Assembly (NCBI RefSeq): GCF_006335005.1
Contig: NZ_VDMP01000025.1
Location: 768 to 36,979 of the forward strand
Direction of reading: 5' to 3'
Origin: Nocardioides albidus
GTDB lineage: Bacteria > Actinomycetota > Actinomycetes > Propionibacteriales > Nocardioidaceae
DNA length: 36,212 nucleotides
The notes under the pieces were generated by a model. The model was not told the origin of the DNA. It did not search any database and saw only the letters and a program-made list of their open reading frames with translations. A program made the position numbers and the translations under genes. Of the stretch, positions 8,045 through 16,170 are shown piece by piece. Positions within the stretch are counted from its first letter, which is position 1. Each line of letters begins with the position of its first letter.

Positions 8045-9562
8045 ATGAGCGACAACTACTGGACCGACCGGCGCCAGGACCGGCGGATCGAGGAGGCCGA
8101 GGCCCAGCTCGAGGCCGAGCGCCGGCAGCGGAGCCGGCTGGCCGAGCAGATGCGCGCCCAGCAGGGCAACACCCAGGCCCAGCTCGAGCGCCTCACCCGC
8201 GCTCTCGTCGCGCTCGTCGAGCACGAGGACATCCGCTCCGAGCTGGGGCAGTACGCCGACGCCGCGGCCTGTCGCCGCTACGCGCGGGAGGTGGTGTCGA
8301 CCGTCGTCGCCACCGGGGGCGCCGCGCTGCGGGGCTCGGCCGAGCCGGCCGACGTCCCCGGCTACTGGTTGGCGGCCGCGGCCCGCGGGGTGGCCGCGAC
8401 CGCACGGGGCGAGGCCGCGGGCGCGGCCCTGCTCGCGGAGGCGGCGCAGCGCGACCCCGGCCGGACGGCCCTGTTCCTGGCCCTGCTCGGCGCCCTTACC
8501 CGCGACCCCCGCTGGGTCGCGGAGCGCACCGACGGGGTGCTCCCCGACGCCGTCTCGGTCACCCAGGCGCAGCGGGAGGTGTGGCTCGCGGCGGCCGACG
8601 GCCGACTCCCCGCCGCGCTGACCGACGCGTTGCGCACGGCGCTCGCGAGCCGGGTGGCCGCCACCGGTGACGCGGGCCCCGACGAGATCGCCGCGTGGCT
8701 CGAGGGACAGGTCGAGAGCGGACCGAGCCTGTTGGCCTGCGAGCGGGCCGCCGCCCAGCTCGAGGTGCTGCACCGGGTGCTGACGACCGGTGCCGACACC
8801 GAGCAGGAGGCGGCCGCGCCGGCGTCCGCCGAGCCGGCCCCCGAGGACCCGTTGGCCGACTGCCTGCGCTCACTCCTCGACGAGGGCTCCCCCGGCGAGG
8901 CGGAGATCCTCGACCGGATGGCCCTCGCGCGCGCCGACATGGGCTTCCTCGACGAGCGGATCACGGCCGACCGGCCGACCTGGAACGCCGCCGCCGGCGA
9001 CGTGCTCAGCCTCCTGCTGACGGACCTGGCCGCGCCGACGACGAGCGGACGGTACGCCGTGGCCCGGCACGCCCTCGCCCCCGTCCTGCGGGAGATCGCC
9101 GACGAGCTGGCCCAGCAGGCCGCCGTCCCGGCCCCCGACACGCGCAGCGTCGAGGCGGCCGGCGGGGACGTGACCGTCGACCGCGACGGTGCCCCGGGCG
9201 ACTGGCAGCAGCGGGTCACGGCCGGCTTCGACCGACTCCACCCGCAGGACCGGCGGACCCTGCCGATCGGGCTCGGGCTGATCGGCCTCGGCGCCGTCTG
9301 CTGCCTGCTCGGCCTGGTCTCCGGAGGCTTCGTGCTGCTGGGCGGGCTCGCCGTGTGCGTCGGCGGAGGCCTGGCGCTCTCGGCCGTGGTCAAGCGGCGC
9401 GAGCGCGACCGGAGACGTGCCCAGACCGTCGAGTCGACCGGCCGGCAGATCGAGCAGCAGGCCGCGGTCGTGCGCGAGCAGACCGAGCGCAGCGCCGCCG
9501 CCGCGGCCCGGGCGGACGAGCTGCGCCGCTCGGTGGCCGGCAGCCTCTCGCTCGTCGGGTAG
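8045..9562 (+). CDS. Coiled-coil protein with two C-terminal membrane helices, unknown function
   Basis: I do not recognise this 505-residue protein. Residues 5-50 form a charged coiled coil rich in Arg, Glu and Gln. A long Ala-rich, probably helical-repeat region follows to about residue 380. Two closely spaced membrane helices (about 400-445, LGLIGLGAVCCLLGLVSGG and the next segment) are followed by a second coiled coil (450-495). This suggests a membrane-tethered scaffold with both long ends on the cytoplasmic side. The ATG at 8045 has GGCAGG eight bases upstream; a GTG at 8036 would add three residues. It stands alone between the CAP genes and the convergent glucosidase gene. Confidence 0.75.
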   Translation: MSDNYWTDRRQDRRIEEAEAQLEAERRQRSRLAEQMRAQQGNTQAQLERLTRALVALVEHEDIRSELGQYADAAACRRYAREVVSTVVATGGAALRGSAEPADVPGYWLAAAARGVAATARGEAAGAALLAEAAQRDPGRTALFLALLGALTRDPRWVAERTDGVLPDAVSVTQAQREVWLAAADGRLPAALTDALRTALASRVAATGDAGPDEIAAWLEGQVESGPSLLACERAAAQLEVLHRVLTTGADTEQEAAAPASAEPAPEDPLADCLRSLLDEGSPGEAEILDRMALARADMGFLDERITADRPTWNAAAGDVLSLLLTDLAAPTTSGRYAVARHALAPVLREIADELAQQAAVPAPDTRSVEAAGGDVTVDRDGAPGDWQQRVTAGFDRLHPQDRRTLPIGLGLIGLGAVCCLLGLVSGGFVLLGGLAVCVGGGLALSAVVKRRERDRRRAQTVESTGRQIEQQAAVVREQTERSAAAAARADELRRSVAGSLSLVG

Positions 9563-9583
9563 CTCGTCGGGTAGGTCGCGCGC

Positions 9584-10948
9584 TCAGGCCTCGGCGGCGC
9601 GCCGGGCGTGCTCGGCCACGAGGTCGGCGTACCAGTTGAAGGAGCGCTTCGGGGTGCGCTGCTGGGTCGCGTAGTCGACGTGGACCAGGCCGAAGCGCTG
9701 GGTGTAGCCCTGGGCCCACTCGAAGTTGTCGATGAGCGACCACGCGTAGTAGCCGCGCACGTCGACGCCGCGCTGGATCGCCTCGGCGACCGCGGCGAGA
9801 TGGAGCGCGTGGTAGTCGACGCGCTGGTGGTCGTCGACGACGCCGTGCGCGTCGGGGCCGACGGCGTAGGAGCAGCCGGACTCGGTGATGACGATCGGGG
9901 GTACGGCGGCCCGGAAGCGGGCGCGGAAGGTGATCAGCCACTCCCGCAGTGCGTCCGGCACGACCGGCCAGCCGAAGTCGGTCATCGGGTAGCCGAGCAC
10001 CTCGCGGAACTCGAACGGCAGCTCCGCGGTCTCGTCCGCGGCCGCGATCCGCATCGGGTTGTAGTAGTTGACGCCGTAGAAGTCGAGCGGCTGGCGCATG
10101 GTGGCGAAGTCCCCGTCGCGCACGTGCGGCTCGAGCAGCATCATCAGGTCGTCGGAGTAGCGGCCGAGGAGCATGCCCTCCAGGTAGTGGGCGTTCCACA
10201 GCATGTCGAACAGCTTCGCGGCGCCGACGTCGGCGGGGTCGTCGCTGGCCGGCCAGATCGGGGCGTGGTTGTTGGCGCAGCCGACGCTGGTGGCGCCGGC
10301 GGCGCGCAGCGCGATCGCGGCGCGGCCGTGGGCGACGAGCAGGTGGTGGCCGACGGGGAGGGCGTCGAACATGAGCGCCTTGCCCGGCGCGTGCATGCCG
10401 ACGGCGTACCCCATCAGGGTCACGACGTTGGGCTCGTTGACCGGCACCCAGTCGGTGACCCGGTCGGCGAGGCGCTCGCCGACGATGGCGGCGTAGTCGG
10501 CGAACCGGTCGACGGTCGCCCGGTTGAGCCAGCCGCCGTCGTCCTCCAGCGCCTGCGGGAGGTCCCAGTGGAAGAGCGTCGCCATCGGCTCGATCCCGGC
10601 TTCGAGGAGGCCGTCGACGAGACGGTCGTAGAAGTCGAGGCCGGCCTGGTTGACCGCGCCGGTGCCGGTGGGCTGGATCCGCGGCCACGCGATGGAGAAG
10701 CGGTAGCCCGCGGCCCCCAGGGTGCGCAACAGCGCGATGTCCTCGGGCCAGCGGTGGTAGTGGTCGCAGGCGGTCTCACCGCTGGAGCCGTCGACGATCC
10801 GACCCGGCTCGGCGCAGAACGTGTCCCAGACCGACCGGCCGCGCCCGTCCTCGGCGACGGCACCCTCGATCTGGTACGCCGCCGTGCTGGTGCCGAACCG
10901 GAAGTGACCCGGCAGACGGCTCGCGAGATCCCGCTCCCTCTCCCCCAT
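9584..10948 (-). CDS. Glycoside hydrolase family 1 beta-glucosidase
   Basis: A 454-residue GH1 enzyme, expected to release glucose or galactose from beta-linked disaccharides or aryl glycosides in the cytoplasm. The N-terminal FGTSTAAYQIEGA block is the GH1 signature. The acid/base is Glu172 (VNEP) and the nucleophile Glu356 in ITESG, where most members have ITENG. The C-terminal YYAWSLIDNFEWAQGY block is conserved. The ATG at 10948 is preceded by GGGAGG at good spacing; upstream in-frame sequence is the shadow of the pirin gene. No signal peptide. No sugar transporter is adjacent. Confidence 0.95.
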   Translation of the reverse strand: MGERERDLASRLPGHFRFGTSTAAYQIEGAVAEDGRGRSVWDTFCAEPGRIVDGSSGETACDHYHRWPEDIALLRTLGAAGYRFSIAWPRIQPTGTGAVNQAGLDFYDRLVDGLLEAGIEPMATLFHWDLPQALEDDGGWLNRATVDRFADYAAIVGERLADRVTDWVPVNEPNVVTLMGYAVGMHAPGKALMFDALPVGHHLLVAHGRAAIALRAAGATSVGCANNHAPIWPASDDPADVGAAKLFDMLWNAHYLEGMLLGRYSDDLMMLLEPHVRDGDFATMRQPLDFYGVNYYNPMRIAAADETAELPFEFREVLGYPMTDFGWPVVPDALREWLITFRARFRAAVPPIVITESGCSYAVGPDAHGVVDDHQRVDYHALHLAAVAEAIQRGVDVRGYYAWSLIDNFEWAQGYTQRFGLVHVDYATQQRTPKRSFNWYADLVAEHARRAAEA

Positions 10949-10985
10949 CAGGCCAGCCTCCCACGCCACCGGCACAATCTGACAC

Positions 10986-11675
10986 GTGAGTGTGGAGATC
11001 CGCAGGGGAACTGCCCGGTTCGTCGAGCGCGTGCCCGGTCGACTGAGCCAGCACGGCTTCTCCTTCGGCCCGCACCTCGATCCGGACCGGCTCTCGTTCG
11101 GGCCGATGGTGTGCCACGACGACCACGTCCTGCGCCGCGGGACCGGCTTCGACGAGCACCCGCACGAGGCGCTCGAGATCGTCACCTGGGTGGTGTCCGG
11201 CTCGCTCGTGCACCGCGACGCGACCGGCTCCGAGGAGGTCCTCGAGGCCGGCGACTGCGCCGTCCTGTCGGCCGGCGCGGGCGTGCGGCACGCCGAGGTC
11301 GCGGGGCCCGACGGGCCCGCCCGCTTCGTCCAGGTGTGGCTGCGCCCCGACGACCCGGACACCGCTCCGGCCTACGCCCGGACCAGCGCCTCGGCGGGTC
11401 CCGGCGCCGGACTCGTGCGCCTGGTGGGCGACGGCGGCCCGCTCTCGGTCGGAGTGGCCGGGGCGGCCCTCGACGTCGCCCGGCTCGGTGCCGGCGAGAC
11501 CCTCGCCCTGCCTTCCGCCGCCCGGGTCCACGCCTTCCTGACGACCGGCGCCCTGCACCGCTCCTCGCTGGCCGAGCCGCTGGCGGCAGGCGACACGCTG
11601 TGCGTGACCGACGGCCCGTCGTACGACGTCACGGCCGCGGTGCCGACCGAGATCCTGGTCTGGAGCTTCGCCTAG
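10986..11675 (+). CDS. Pirin-like bicupin protein
   Basis: The 229-residue product resembles the pirin/YhhW group of metal-binding bicupins, some of which have quercetin dioxygenase activity. The first cupin holds the probable metal ligands in DEHPHEALEIVTWVVSGS and later a GVRHAE motif; the C-terminal half is a second, more degenerate cupin. The GTG at 10986 has no ribosome binding site; CACAAT nine bases or so upstream could be a -10 element, so a leaderless transcript is possible. It diverges from the glucosidase gene with a 37-bp gap. The substrate cannot be deduced. Confidence 0.85.
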   Translation: MSVEIRRGTARFVERVPGRLSQHGFSFGPHLDPDRLSFGPMVCHDDHVLRRGTGFDEHPHEALEIVTWVVSGSLVHRDATGSEEVLEAGDCAVLSAGAGVRHAEVAGPDGPARFVQVWLRPDDPDTAPAYARTSASAGPGAGLVRLVGDGGPLSVGVAGAALDVARLGAGETLALPSAARVHAFLTTGALHRSSLAEPLAAGDTLCVTDGPSYDVTAAVPTEILVWSFA

Positions 11676-11690
11676 GGCGTCTCCGGCGCC

Positions 11691-11729
11691 CAGGCCCCGG
11701 CGTCAGGCCCCGGCGTCAGGCCCCGGCGC
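11691..11729. repeat. Three tandem copies of a 13-bp unit
   Basis: CAGGCCCCGGCGT occurs at 11691-11703 and 11704-11716, and with one change at 11717-11729. The block fills the space between the convergent pirin and TetR genes and covers the stop codon and last codons of the TetR gene. Confidence 0.8.
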
Positions 11730-12408
11730 CCGGCCGCAGTTCGACGTCGTCGGGCAGCACGAGGCCGTACTGCGCGAGCGTGTCGGCGAGCACCGCCGTG
11801 ACCTGGCGGGTCAGCCGGTCGACGAGCTGGTCCTGGGTCTCGTCGTGGTGGTCGAACCACCAGATGATGCTGGCGTCGACCATCGCCATCATCCCGACGA
11901 GCACGCCCTCGGGCGGGTCGGCCGAGAGGGGGGTCTCGCTGAGGTAGGCGCGGGCGGCGTCGACGATCTCGCTGAGCAGCCGGGTCCGGCCGAGGCGGGC
12001 CCGGTGCAGCGCCTTGGTCTGCTGCTGGGCCGCGAGGAACCGGAACAGGTGGGGGTGCTCGGCCGCCCAGGCGACGCAGGGGGCGATCAGGCCGCGGACG
12101 ATCTCGGCCGGCGTGCCGGCCCGGTCCAGGTGGGGGCGCACCCGCCGGATCAGCTCGGTCGCGGCGAACCGGGCGACCTCGGCGTCCAGCTGCTCCTTGC
12201 TCGCGAAGTGGCGGTAGACGTTGGGGCGCGGGATGCCGGCGCGCTCGGCGATCTGGCCCATCCCGACCTGGCCGCCGCCCTCCTCGATGGCATCGACGGC
12301 GGCCTGGACCACCTGGGCCCGGCGCGCGTCGCGGTCCAGCGCCTCCTTGGCGTTGCGGCGGCGCACGGTCGAGTCGACCCACTTCGCCACGTCCGCCACG
12401 TCGACCAT
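11716..12408 (-). CDS. TetR-family transcriptional regulator next to acyl-CoA dehydrogenase
   Basis: A 230-residue TetR protein. The helix-turn-helix is near residues 35-72, with GMGQIAERAGIPRPNVYRHF the recognition region. The C-terminal part is an all-helical ligand-binding domain with a WW pair in ASIIWWFDHH. The ATG at 12408 is chosen because the DNA-binding domain begins shortly after; an in-frame start at 12489 would run through the operators. It diverges from the acyl-CoA dehydrogenase gene and two related palindromes lie between, so it probably represses that gene and itself and may respond to an acyl-CoA or fatty acid. Confidence 0.9.
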   Translation of the reverse strand: MVDVADVAKWVDSTVRRRNAKEALDRDARRAQVVQAAVDAIEEGGGQVGMGQIAERAGIPRPNVYRHFASKEQLDAEVARFAATELIRRVRPHLDRAGTPAEIVRGLIAPCVAWAAEHPHLFRFLAAQQQTKALHRARLGRTRLLSEIVDAARAYLSETPLSADPPEGVLVGMMAMVDASIIWWFDHHDETQDQLVDRLTRQVTAVLADTLAQYGLVLPDDVELRPGAGA

Positions 12409-12435
12409 GGGACCGACGCTATCGCGAGCGATCTT

Positions 12436-12456
12436 CCGGATACAGGTTGTATCCGG
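12436..12456. promoter_or_regulatory. TetR operator, primary site
   Basis: Perfect inverted repeat with 9-bp arms, CCGGATACA (12436-12444) and TGTATCCGG (12448-12456), separated by GGT. It lies between the divergent TetR and acyl-CoA dehydrogenase starts, the usual place for an autoregulated TetR operator. Confidence 0.75.
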
Positions 12457-12466
12457 TCCCCCGCCG

Positions 12467-12483
12467 TGATACACCCTGTACCC
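12467..12483. promoter_or_regulatory. TetR operator, secondary site abutting the dehydrogenase start codon
   Basis: TGATACA-CCC-TGTACCC keeps the TACA-N3-TGTA centre of the first site. Read on the opposite strand it matches the central 17 bp of the first site at 14 positions. It ends on the base before the ATG at 12484, so binding here would block a transcript starting at or near that codon. Confidence 0.6.
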
Positions 12484-13635
12484 ATGCACCGCTCACCCTG
12501 GATGGACACCGACCTCGACGACTTCCGCGACCTCGCGCGGACCTTCTGCGAGAAGGAGATCAAGCCCAACGTCGAGCGCTACATCGCCAACAAGCAGGTC
12601 GACCGGGAGCTGTGGAACAGGGCCGGCGAGGTCGGCCTGCTGTGCCTCTCGATCCCGGAGGAGTACGGCGGCGGGGGCGGCACCTTCGCCCACGAGGCGA
12701 TCCTCATCGAGGAGCAGGCCCGGGTCGGCGACAGCTCCTGGGGCGTCTCGCTCCACAACGGCATCGTCGCGCACTACATCCTCCGGTACGGCACCGAGGC
12801 GCAGAAGCACGAGTGGCTGCCCAAGATGGCGAGCGGCGAGGTGGTCGGCGCCATCGCGATGACCGAGCCGGGCACCGGCTCGGACCTGCAGAACGTGCGG
12901 GCCAGGGCGATCCGCGAGGGCGACGAGTACGTCGTCAACGGCGCCAAGACCTTCATCACCAACGGCGCCCAGGCCGACGTCGTGCTCACCGTCGTCAAGA
13001 CCGATCCCGAGCAGGCCGCGTCCGGCATCTCGCTGGTCATCGTCCCCACCGACACCCCCGGCTTCTCCCGCGGGCGCGTGCTCGACAAGATCGGGCTGAG
13101 GGGCCAGGACACCTCCGAGCTGAACTTCGCGGACGTCCGGATCCCCGTGTCGAACCTGCTCGGCACCGAGGAGGGCCAGGGCTTCATCCAGCTGATGGAG
13201 CAGCTGCCCCAGGAGCGCCTCATCGTCGCGGTGTCCAATGTCGCCGCGATGGAGTTCTGCTTCGAGGAGACCCTGCGCTACGTCCACGAGCGGCACGCCT
13301 TCGACCGGCCGATCTGGGGTTTCCAGAACACCAAGTTCAAGATGGCCGAGATCGCCACCGAGGCCCGGGTCGCCCGCTCCTTCGTCGACGAGTGCGTCGG
13401 CCTGCACCTCGAGGGACAGCTCGACATCCCCACCGTCGCGATGGCCAAGCTGTGGTGCTCCGAGCGGGCGCAGAAGGTCGCCGACATGTGCCTGCAGCTG
13501 CACGGCGGCTACGGCTACATGAACGAGTACCCCATCGCCCGCGCCTGGGCCGACCTCCGCGTCTCCCAGATCTACGCCGGCACCAGCGAGATCATGAAGG
13601 AGATCATCGCCCGCTCGCTGCCTGCGCCGAGCTGA
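12484..13635 (+). CDS. Acyl-CoA dehydrogenase (long-chain-type)
   Basis: A 383-residue flavoenzyme catalysing the first alpha,beta-oxidation of acyl-CoA. AMTEPGTGSD (FAD/substrate site), the LHGGYGYMNEYP block and IYAGTSEIMKEIIAR are typical. In medium-chain enzymes the catalytic Glu lies in the IYEGT segment; here it is Ala, as in long-chain and isovaleryl-CoA dehydrogenases, whose base is the Glu of an ERL segment. That residue is present as Glu244 (LPQERL). The ATG at 12484 has no ribosome binding site and directly follows an operator; the ATG at 12502 is a second option. It is converged on by the lipid kinase gene, 13 bp away. Confidence 0.93.
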   Translation: MHRSPWMDTDLDDFRDLARTFCEKEIKPNVERYIANKQVDRELWNRAGEVGLLCLSIPEEYGGGGGTFAHEAILIEEQARVGDSSWGVSLHNGIVAHYILRYGTEAQKHEWLPKMASGEVVGAIAMTEPGTGSDLQNVRARAIREGDEYVVNGAKTFITNGAQADVVLTVVKTDPEQAASGISLVIVPTDTPGFSRGRVLDKIGLRGQDTSELNFADVRIPVSNLLGTEEGQGFIQLMEQLPQERLIVAVSNVAAMEFCFEETLRYVHERHAFDRPIWGFQNTKFKMAEIATEARVARSFVDECVGLHLEGQLDIPTVAMAKLWCSERAQKVADMCLQLHGGYGYMNEYPIARAWADLRVSQIYAGTSEIMKEIIARSLPAPS

Positions 13636-13648
13636 CCGACGCGTCCCG

Positions 13649-14557
13649 TCACGCCAGCACTCGGAGTGCGCCCGGCAGCAGGTCGACCGTGAGCGGGTCG
13701 CCGGGGTCGGCGGGCAGCGAGCCGAGCGACTCCCCGTCGGCGCCGACCGGCACCGCCCCGCCGCCGGCGTAGGCACCCCACAGGGTGACCCGCCGGCCGG
13801 TGAGCACCTTCACCTCGTCGAGCTCGACGTGGCGGCCGTCGTACACCTTGGGCAGGGAGCGGATCAGCCCGGTGCGGGAGGCGGCCTCGATGACGATCAC
13901 GTCGAGCAGGCCGTCCGACACCGAGGCGGCGGGCGCGATGGCCATGCCCTTGCCGTAGTAGCGGGAGTTGGCGAGCACGACGGTCGCCGCTCGGTGCTCG
14001 GAGCGGACCCCGTCGACCTCGAGGGTGCAGCGGAGCGGACGGTACGTCGCGAGGGCGCGGACCGCGGCGTAGGGGTACTGCAGGGCCGACGGCAGCCAGT
14101 GGGAGCGGTCGACGATCTCGCCGGCGCGCGCGTCCACGCCGGCGTACACCGACCCGGCGACCACCGAGCTCGACCCGCCCGAGGTGGCGCGCAGCAGGTC
14201 GATGCGCCGCTCCGCCCCGGCGAGCAGGAGGCGGGCCTGGGCGGCGGTGTCGTGCGGGATCTCGAGCATGCGCGCGAAGTCGTTGCCGCGCCCGGCGGGC
14301 ACGACGGCCAGGACCCCGTCGCGCTCGGCGACCGCGCCGGCGACCGAGGAGAGCATCCCGTCGCCGCCGACGGCCACCACGACGGTGCCGGCGTCGACCG
14401 CCGCCGTGACGAGCGCCGGGGTCTCGTCGATCGAGGTCGTGTAGGTGACCTCGACCGCGGCCCCGGCCTCACGCAGCGCGCGGGCCAGCGGGACGACGAC
14501 CTTCGGGGCCGCCCCGCCGCCCGAGCGCGGGTTCACCAGGAAGGCGAAGCTCCTCAC
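13649..14557 (-). CDS. Diacylglycerol kinase-family lipid kinase
   Basis: A 302-residue DAGK-catalytic-domain protein that would phosphorylate a diacylglycerol-type or sphingoid-type lipid from ATP. VNPRSGGG (8-15), VGGDGML (63-69) and PAGRGNDFAR are the nucleotide-binding signatures; ANSRYYGKGM and the SDGLLDVIV block are typical of the C-terminal beta domain. The start is the GTG at 14557, overlapping the TGA of the flavoprotein gene (GTGA), which implies coupled translation; an ATG start at 14752 would run through that gene. In M. tuberculosis the counterpart Rv2252 is a diacylglycerol kinase linked to phosphatidylinositol mannoside synthesis. Confidence 0.92.
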   Translation of the reverse strand: MRSFAFLVNPRSGGGAAPKVVVPLARALREAGAAVEVTYTTSIDETPALVTAAVDAGTVVVAVGGDGMLSSVAGAVAERDGVLAVVPAGRGNDFARMLEIPHDTAAQARLLLAGAERRIDLLRATSGGSSSVVAGSVYAGVDARAGEIVDRSHWLPSALQYPYAAVRALATYRPLRCTLEVDGVRSEHRAATVVLANSRYYGKGMAIAPAASVSDGLLDVIVIEAASRTGLIRSLPKVYDGRHVELDEVKVLTGRRVTLWGAYAGGGAVPVGADGESLGSLPADPGDPLTVDLLPGALRVLA

Positions 14558-16152
14558 GGGATCAACACCCCGGGGTTGAGGATGCCGGCCGGGTCGACGG
14601 CCCGCTTCACCGCGCGCAGCACGTCCACGCCGACCTCCCCGATCTCGGCGGTGAGATAGGGCTTGTGGTCGGTGCCGACCGCGTGGTGGTGGGTGATCGA
14701 TGCACCGGCCGCGACGATCGCCTCGCAGGCCGCGGCCTTGGCGGGCAGCCACTTCGCGAGCGGGTCCTCACCGCCGGGCGCGGCGACGGTGAAGTACAGC
14801 GAGCAGCCGGTGGCGTAGACGTGCGAGACGTGGCACAGCACCAGCGTGCCCTCGCCGAGGGTCTCCTCCAGTGCGGTCTTCACGCGGGTGTAGAGGTTCT
14901 CCCGGTTGCTCCAGAAGGTGACCGTCTCCAGGGTCTCCACGAGGACGCCGTTGTCGAGCAGGCTGTCGCGCAGGTACGGCGCGTTGAACCGCCCGTGCGC
15001 CCAGGCCTCGCCCGGCTCGGAGCCGGCCGGCGTGCCTCCCAGCTCGGTGAGCGCGGCGGTGACGGCGGCCTTCTTGGCGGCGACCGCGGCGGGCGTCCCC
15101 TCGTAGCCGGTGATCATCAGGCAGCCCGCGTTGCCCTCTCCACCGATCCCCGACGGGTCGGCGAGGTTGATCATGGTCTCGTTCTCGTCCGAGAGCCGCA
15201 GCACGGTCGGCAGCAGGTCGGACTGGGCGAGCGCGCGCATCGCGTCGGCGCCCGCGGCGAAGGACGACCAGCGCCAGCCCTCGTACTCCTTGACCTCGGG
15301 CAGCGGGCGCACCCGGACGGTGACCTCGGTGATCACGCCGAAGGCCCCCTCGGAGCCGAGGAAGATCTCGCGCAGGTCGGGGCCGGACGCGTTGGACGGC
15401 GAGGCGCCGAGCCGGACCTCGCCGGCCGGGGTCGCGACCCGGAGCGCGACGACCATCTTGTCGAAGCGGCCGTACCCGGCGCTGGACTGGCCGCTGGAGC
15501 GGGTGGCCGCGAAGCCGCCGATGGTGGCGTACTCGAAGGACTGCGGGAAGTGGCCGAGCATCAGCCCGTGCGCCGCGAGCAGTGCCTCGGCCTCCGGGCC
15601 ACGCAGCCCGGGCTCGAGGGTGGCGGTCGAGGAGACGGTGTCGATGCCGAGCAGGCCGCGCATCCGGCCGAGGTCGAGGGAGAGCATGCCGGTCAGGTCG
15701 CCCGAGGCGAGGTCGGCGACGAGGCCGCCGGTGACCGCCGTACCGCCGCCGAAGGGGACGACGGCGATCCGCTGCTCCTGCGCGTAGCCGAGCACGGCGA
15801 CGACCTCGTCGTGGCTCGCGGGGCGGACGACGACGTCGGGCGCGTCGCTCAGGTCGCCGCTGCGCTGGCGGAGCAGGTCGGGAGTGGACTTGCCGCGGGT
15901 GCGCCGGCGGCGGGTGGCGTCGTCGAGGACGACGTGGTCGTCGCCGACGATGCCGCGCAGTCCGGCGATCTGCTCGTCGCCCAGCCGCGGCGCGGGGACG
16001 GTCACGTCCTCGCGGGCGGGACGGTCGGCGATCGGGAAGACCAGGCTGACCAGGTCGCGGACGCCGTCAGGGAGGCCGGTCGCGTAGGCCGGGTCGCCCC
16101 ACCGGGTGGCGGGCATCTCGGGCTGGAGGGAGGTGGGGTACTCGGTCGTCAT
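14554..16152 (-). CDS. FAD-linked oxidase, alkyldihydroxyacetonephosphate synthase-like
   Basis: A 532-residue flavoprotein of the PCMH/VAO type. The FAD-binding domain spans roughly 90-270, with VVPFGGGTAVTGG as its phosphate-binding loop. The block GHFPQSFEYATIGGFAATRS strongly resembles eukaryotic alkyl-DHAP synthase, which exchanges the acyl chain of acyl-DHAP for a fatty alcohol to make an ether lipid. The C-terminal half keeps the long cap domain (HVSHVYATGCSLYFT). Whether this bacterial protein makes ether bonds or oxidises a hydroxy acid is not known. Its ATG is the end of the operator palindrome shared with the TetR gene. It is translated together with the lipid kinase. Confidence 0.88.
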   Translation of the reverse strand: MTTEYPTSLQPEMPATRWGDPAYATGLPDGVRDLVSLVFPIADRPAREDVTVPAPRLGDEQIAGLRGIVGDDHVVLDDATRRRRTRGKSTPDLLRQRSGDLSDAPDVVVRPASHDEVVAVLGYAQEQRIAVVPFGGGTAVTGGLVADLASGDLTGMLSLDLGRMRGLLGIDTVSSTATLEPGLRGPEAEALLAAHGLMLGHFPQSFEYATIGGFAATRSSGQSSAGYGRFDKMVVALRVATPAGEVRLGASPSNASGPDLREIFLGSEGAFGVITEVTVRVRPLPEVKEYEGWRWSSFAAGADAMRALAQSDLLPTVLRLSDENETMINLADPSGIGGEGNAGCLMITGYEGTPAAVAAKKAAVTAALTELGGTPAGSEPGEAWAHGRFNAPYLRDSLLDNGVLVETLETVTFWSNRENLYTRVKTALEETLGEGTLVLCHVSHVYATGCSLYFTVAAPGGEDPLAKWLPAKAAACEAIVAAGASITHHHAVGTDHKPYLTAEIGEVGVDVLRAVKRAVDPAGILNPGVLIP

Positions 16153-16170
16153 GTGTTACAGTGTTACACA
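16152..16170. promoter_or_regulatory. TetR operator spanning both divergent start codons
   Basis: TGTGTTACAGTGTTACACA is a 19-bp palindrome with eight of nine pairs matched around a central G; it can also be read as two direct TGTTACA repeats. Its first base is the A of the minus-strand flavoprotein ATG and its last base is the A of the plus-strand TetR ATG. TACAGT (16157-16162) is placed seven bases before the TetR ATG and could be the -10 of a leaderless transcript. Confidence 0.75.
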
